Below are positions 60,453-64,000 of a stretch of 64,000 nt of DNA, piece after piece. A program made the translations under genes and the position numbers. Source of the stretch: Mucilaginibacter lappiensis (lineage in GTDB: Bacteria > Bacteroidota > Bacteroidia > Sphingobacteriales > Sphingobacteriaceae); NCBI RefSeq assembly GCF_900155965.1, contig NZ_FTMG01000002.1, positions 620,001 to 684,000 on the forward strand, in the 5' to 3' direction. The notes under the pieces were generated by a model. The model saw only the letters and a program-made list of their open reading frames with translations. It was not told where the DNA came from and searched no databases. The stretch's first letter is position 1. Every line of letters begins with the position of its first letter.

Positions 60453-60505
60453 CTGCTGATAGTCACAAGTCATCTCTGCACAAGCAGCCGCACAAGACTT
60501 GCGCT
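60453..60505 (-). repeat. REP copy R4, inverted
   Basis: Tandem with R3 at a 66-bp period; both share CTGCTGATAGTCACAAGTCA and end ACAAGACTTGCGC. Confidence 0.85.
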
Positions 60506-60581
60506 AGAAAAAGAACGACACTATTTTGCCCACTCATCAAAAAGAAAAACAGATTAAGATCTCCCTGCTTATCTTTAAGCT

Positions 60582-61577
60582 ATGAAAAGAATAGCCCTCC
60601 TCCTGATCCTGAGTTTTATCTGGAATCTCAGCAGCTTTGCCCAGATCCAGATTGATACTATAAGCTACATCAAAAACAATCCTTTAATCTATTCGCTGGT
60701 TATTTCAAAGAACAATAAGATCATCCATCAGCAGTATTTTAATAGGCAGGATAGCACTACCTTGTTTAATGATCAGTCGCTTACCAAAAGCGTAACTGCT
60801 TTACTTATTGGTATCGCTATTGATAAAGGCTATATCAAATCGGTAGATGAAAAGGTTGCCGACTTTTTCCCGGAGTTAAAAATGGATACCGATAAACGGA
60901 AACAGGATATCACCATCCGCCAGGTCATGAATCAGGCCTCTGGCTTTTATCATGAAGGCGTAAATGTGGGCGCCTTGCTCAGCATTCCGGATCCATCGGG
61001 GTATGTGATCAAAGCACCGATGGTGTCGGATCCCGGGAAGGTATTCCGTTACAATAACGCAGCCACGCATTTGTTATCCGTCATCATTACCAAAAGCACG
61101 CATATGGATACCCGATCCTTCGCCAAAAAGTTCCTGTTCGATCCGCTGGGTATTACCACGTTCGACTGGAAAAAAATGAACGACGGTTACTACGATGGGT
61201 GTGGATTACTAAGTATTCGCCTGCGTTCGGTTGATATGCTTAAACTCGGCAATCTCGTATTAAATAAAGGGGTATATCGTAAGCAGCAAATCGTCCCGGC
61301 AAAATGGATCAATTCCATCATCAATCCCGAAGTTACTTACAAAACACCATGGGGGCTGGATAATTCCTTATACGGGCTGTGCTGGTACCACGCCGATTAC
61401 CAGGGGACAAAAATAATCTATGCTCTGGGCTGGGGTGGGCAGTTTATGTTTGTAATCCCCTCCCTAAAAGCCGTGATTATGACCAACTCCGGCGTCGCCG
61501 ATGCCACAGCTATTAAAGAAGCCGCCTTGATCACCGGCAGGCTTTTTCCTGAACTGTTGAAACAGCTGCAAAACTAA
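60582..61577 (+). CDS. Serine hydrolase of the beta-lactamase / PBP (class C) family, exported
   Basis: Secreted or periplasmic serine hydrolase of 331 aa with a signal peptide ending SSFAQ. Catalytic motifs: Ser66-x-x-Lys69 in DQSLTKSVTA and Tyr157-x-Asn159 in VFRYNNAATH; the third box is seen as LGWGGQFMFVIP instead of KTG, which is common in esterase-like and EstB-like relatives. It may be an esterase, D-peptidase or amidase; beta-lactam hydrolysis cannot be claimed. The gene is isolated between the REP module and the amidohydrolase. Confidence 0.88.
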   Translation: MKRIALLLILSFIWNLSSFAQIQIDTISYIKNNPLIYSLVISKNNKIIHQQYFNRQDSTTLFNDQSLTKSVTALLIGIAIDKGYIKSVDEKVADFFPELKMDTDKRKQDITIRQVMNQASGFYHEGVNVGALLSIPDPSGYVIKAPMVSDPGKVFRYNNAATHLLSVIITKSTHMDTRSFAKKFLFDPLGITTFDWKKMNDGYYDGCGLLSIRLRSVDMLKLGNLVLNKGVYRKQQIVPAKWINSIINPEVTYKTPWGLDNSLYGLCWYHADYQGTKIIYALGWGGQFMFVIPSLKAVIMTNSGVADATAIKEAALITGRLFPELLKQLQN

Positions 61578-61589
61578 CCGAATGCCAAA

Positions 61590-63317
61590 TTACTGTATAA
61601 AATAAACTTTCTTTATTTTATTATTTTCAATATGATAAATGGCGACAGCATCTACTTTTTTATTGGGGCCAACAGATATGCTTTCGTGATCAACGATGGC
61701 ATTGCCCTTTACAATCCTGTCCAGTATTTCACAATGCAGGGAGGGTACCCGCTCAAAAAATGCCGCATAGTGTTTGCGCATATCATCCTTTCCTTTGCTT
61801 ACGAGCTTATCCGGAAAAGTATATAGTTCTACGTCCTCCGCATAGGGCTCCAAAAACGCGTCTATACTTCGCTGGTTGTAGGCATTTAACTGGCGTTGCA
61901 CCAGAGCCAGCGGAGTTTCTTTAATCAAAGTATCGGGAGCAATAACATGACCTTTATTGATTACCAGGCTTATTTCCTGCAGGTTTTCCAGTTGTTCGGC
62001 AGGGTTGGCATTTAATAATACCAGGTCGGCTTTTTTGCCTTTTTCTATGCTGCCAAACTCCTTTTCTTTACCCATAGCTTTGGCACCGTTGATGGTTGCC
62101 GATTGAATGATCTGCCAGTTGCTCATGCCCGCCTGCTGCATCGCTTTTAACTCGGTAAAAAGCGAAGAGGCATGTTGAGTGCCGATATTACCCGCATCGG
62201 TACCGGCTGCTATAATAACGCCTGCATCGGTCATTTTTTTGAGATTTATCATCCGGATAGAATCGGTTGTTGCGATATAACGCATCCTCGCGGCTCTTGC
62301 TGTTTTGTAATGATTGGTTAAAGCGGTATCGGCGAAGTGTTTTAAATCGCTTATAGATCCAAGCTGCTCGGGGTTTGCTTGTATAAGCTCTTCGTAGGAA
62401 AAATTCTTTTTTTGCGTAAAAGTGTCGAAGTAGTCATCTACCACAATTAAGGTGGGGCAAAGCACTACTTTGTTTTTCTTGAGCAGGTTAATAAAATCGG
62501 TAGATACAACCTCGTCGTCCACTTCATGAACCAGGTAGTCGCAGCCGCTTTCAACCGCCAGTTGAGCGGTTAACCTTTCGGTAGCGTGTATAGCAACCCT
62601 CAGGTGATTTTTATGCGCCTCGTCAATAATGGCTTTTATTGCCGGCTGATATTTTTTGGCTTCTTCTTCTTTATTTTTCCCCAGCACAATGTACCAGATT
62701 TTGATAAAATCGGGCCGATGCGGTAATTGCTTTGCTAACAGGTCGGTAGCTTCGGTGGTATTGCTGAAGAGATTAAATGGTTCGTCGTTTTTTAAATTTT
62801 TATATACTTCTGGTTCATAGGTGGTTAATAATGGTCCGGCCATATAAATAGTAGGGGCGTAACTTTTATTGGCGAAGCTATCACGCTGAGCCAAATAATT
62901 AAAGGTAGCACCAGGATCAATAACCGTGGTGATGCCTGCTTTGGTATAGCGCCGCAAAAAATCTTCCATATGCTGATGGGTCCAGGCCATTTCGCTTTCA
63001 TAGGACTTATATTTTTGCAGTACCGCAACATCCGGCCGGGCATAGAGGCCGCCACTCTGGAAGAAATGTACATGTGAATCGGTAAGCCCAGGTATCAGGA
63101 ATTTTCCCTCTCCATTGATCACCGTGGCATTCCCGGGTATTTTTACGGTTGCCGGATAGATTCCCGATATGATATCGCCCGTAATAGCTACCGTACGCCC
63201 GGGTAACAGTTTATTTTGAGTAACATCAACCAGGGTTACATTTTTAATATAGGTTTGGCAAAACCCCGGCAGTGTATACATCATTGCGATGCAGAACAGA
63301 CTGAACTTTGTTTTCAT
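61590..63317 (-). CDS. Secreted amidohydrolase with C-terminal NTF2-like domain
   Basis: Exported metal-dependent hydrolase of 575 aa. A signal peptide ends near PGFCQ. The TIM-barrel amidohydrolase covers about residues 25-455, with metal ligands His82/His84 (TDSHVHFFQS), a central His in VAIHATERL, and Asp in AGTDAGNIGTQ. A C-terminal domain of about 110 residues (TPLALVQRQLNAYNQRSIDA ... NNKIKKVYFIQ) is of the SnoaL/NTF2 type. The fusion is unusual in my reading. Substrate unknown; the imidazolonepropionase-type fold suggests cyclic amides or small peptides. The duplicated element copy B lies upstream. Confidence 0.85.
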   Translation of the reverse strand: MKTKFSLFCIAMMYTLPGFCQTYIKNVTLVDVTQNKLLPGRTVAITGDIISGIYPATVKIPGNATVINGEGKFLIPGLTDSHVHFFQSGGLYARPDVAVLQKYKSYESEMAWTHQHMEDFLRRYTKAGITTVIDPGATFNYLAQRDSFANKSYAPTIYMAGPLLTTYEPEVYKNLKNDEPFNLFSNTTEATDLLAKQLPHRPDFIKIWYIVLGKNKEEEAKKYQPAIKAIIDEAHKNHLRVAIHATERLTAQLAVESGCDYLVHEVDDEVVSTDFINLLKKNKVVLCPTLIVVDDYFDTFTQKKNFSYEELIQANPEQLGSISDLKHFADTALTNHYKTARAARMRYIATTDSIRMINLKKMTDAGVIIAAGTDAGNIGTQHASSLFTELKAMQQAGMSNWQIIQSATINGAKAMGKEKEFGSIEKGKKADLVLLNANPAEQLENLQEISLVINKGHVIAPDTLIKETPLALVQRQLNAYNQRSIDAFLEPYAEDVELYTFPDKLVSKGKDDMRKHYAAFFERVPSLHCEILDRIVKGNAIVDHESISVGPNKKVDAVAIYHIENNKIKKVYFIQ

Positions 63318-63411
63318 AGGTTTTTATTTAGGTATTATGGAGATAGACGGCCAAGGCTAATTTAAATATTTATAAAAACATATTTTGGGATGAATGGAAA
63401 AATCACGGAAA

Positions 63412-63703
63412 ACAGGTAGCGCTTAAAAACTTTTTAAACCTTTTATTTTAACACTTTTTTGCTCAAAAAAGGGGTGAAAATGGATCAAAAACACTCGAAA
63501 ATTCATTCAAAACCATCGATTTTAACACTTTTTAACAAATTTTTGGAGGATTTTGAAAGGTTTAAAAAGTATTAAATATTTGGTAATCAAATATATAAAT
63601 ACAAAATGGTCGATTTTGGGGCTGTATTTCCTTTAACCAAACAGCCCGGTTTTTCTTTTTGATCAGAAAAACCGGGCTGCTTTATATACAAAAATACGGA
63701 ATA
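63412..63703 (-). promoter_or_regulatory. Duplicated intergenic element, copy B
   Basis: The homologue of 24265-24550. It has the identical 30-mer (63514-63543), two TTTTAAC boxes 10 bp apart (63520 and 63530) plus one at 63446, and the hairpin with a 15-bp stem (63642-63656 / 63665-63679). The outer stem CAGCCCGGTT is identical to copy A, while the inner pairs differ on both sides, so pairing is kept. On the minus strand a TATATTTG box (63588-63595) matches the -7 consensus. The hairpin is 325 bp from the amidohydrolase start codon. The rest of the 447-bp gap shows nothing else. Confidence 0.75.
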
Positions 63704-63764
63704 TAGTCTGGAGTCTAAAGTCTTTAGTTCTGAGTAGAAAAAAATCGCTTCATGTAGCTGGTTA

Positions 63765-64000
63765 TTATTTCAGATCGTTAAATTTAATGTACTCGTATTC
63801 TGGCAAGCTGGTAAATAAATTGTCTAAAATGGCCACGTGTGCCATACCAAATATAATCAGGATGCGGTCTTTTGGCGAAGTGGTTAGCTTTTGGATGTTT
63901 CTGAGTATCCGGAGGTTGCGGTCGTACCATTTGGTAGCCATGGCATCGGCACCGCGGAAATCACCTAGTTTAAAATCGCCCAGCAGGTAGGCGTCATAAT
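63765..64000 (-). CDS. DUF5694-like protein, 3' end only (cut by window edge)
   Basis: The last 78 codons of a minus-strand gene that continues beyond the window. The visible end reads YDAYLLGDFKLGDFRGADAM, then RILIIFGMAHVAILDNLFTS, and stops with YIKFNDLK. The pattern (a GD-rich stretch and an IFG-x-x-H motif near the C-terminus) is what I recall from DUF5694, a TraB/GumN-related family in this phylum, but with only a fragment this is tentative. Its stop is about 86 bp from the hairpin of copy B, which could end its transcript. Confidence 0.6.
   Translation of the reverse strand, partial: YDAYLLGDFKLGDFRGADAMATKWYDRNLRILRNIQKLTTSPKDRILIIFGMAHVAILDNLFTSLPEYEYIKFNDLK

Larger units (their letters stand above)
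59034..60505. mobile_element. REP/RAYT module
   Basis: A tyrosine transposase of the REP-associated (RAYT) kind is flanked by four copies of one REP sequence: R1 and R2 in one orientation upstream, R3 and R4 inverted downstream. The transposase starts 24 bp after R2 and stops 6 bp before R3. An AT-rich orphan gene lies between R1 and R2. Confidence 0.85.

Noticed and set aside
63787..63990. A 67-codon plus-strand frame at the window end
   Set aside because: It is the antisense shadow of the minus-strand DUF5694-like gene, whose frame is open over the same bases.
1..64000. CRISPR array or prophage
   Set aside because: No regularly spaced identical repeats with unique spacers and no phage structural or integrase genes were seen.

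Overview
The window looks like a chromosomal segment of a Bacteroidota bacterium, most likely family Sphingobacteriaceae (Mucilaginibacter- or Pedobacter-like; genus is inference). Reasons: promoters of the TAnnTTTG type, weak Shine-Dalgarno signals before most genes, moderate to low GC, families such as DUF3127, SPW-repeat, M56/BlaI pairs with TonB C-terminal domains and large double-FtsX permeases, and many intergenic palindromes. No rRNA, tRNA, CRISPR array or prophage was seen.

Layout. 0-2.8 kb (minus): phosphate uptake (PiT permease, DUF47/PhoU-like partner, PhoR-like kinase). 2.8-7.5 kb: a compact biosynthetic group with methyltransferase, FAD oxidoreductase, type III polyketide synthase and YceI on the minus strand and a divergent UbiA prenyltransferase; this resembles a phenolic-lipid or quinone pathway. 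7.5-12.2 kb: OprB-like porin, HD hydrolase, small XRE regulator, TonB-C-like secreted protein, THUMP-type RNA methyltransferase and a DUF3127 protein with an SSB-like tail. 12.3-15.4 kb: a composite palindrome, then an RprX/RprY-like two-component system. 16-24.2 kb: M28 peptidase, RNase-J-like metallo-beta-lactamase, BlaI/M56 sensor pair, a 45-residue lysine-rich protein, an SPW membrane protein and a BamA/Omp85-like barrel. 24.8-27.3 kb: an XRE-pentapeptide-repeat regulator with a DrrAB-type ABC exporter. 28-33.2 kb: translation genes rplM-rpsI-rpsB and tsf, then nagA and pyrH. 33.3-36.4 kb: lipocalin and M1 aminopeptidase.

36.7-55.4 kb is dominated by seven tandem paralogous ABC permeases (about 790 residues each, order A-A-B-B-A-A-C) without an adjacent ATPase, followed by a secreted esterase. 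55.4-59 kb has bacilliredoxin, an M23 peptidase with a bactofilin (cell-shape pair) and ahcY. 59-60.5 kb is a REP/RAYT module: a Y1-type transposase with four copies of one REP sequence around it and an AT-rich orphan gene between two of them. 60.6-64 kb has a serine hydrolase, a secreted amidohydrolase with an NTF2-like tail and the 3' end of a DUF5694-like gene.

The least explained signals lie between genes. A roughly 290-bp element occurs at 24.3-24.55 and 63.4-63.7 kb, with a covarying hairpin, an identical 30-mer and 10-bp-spaced GTTAAAA boxes, almost equally far from the start codons of two unrelated minus-strand genes. The same box pair precedes the two-component operon at 12.7 kb, which suggests a regulon. 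A MITE-like pair (15.75 and 22.65 kb) and several long hairpins built of short repeated words make up the rest.
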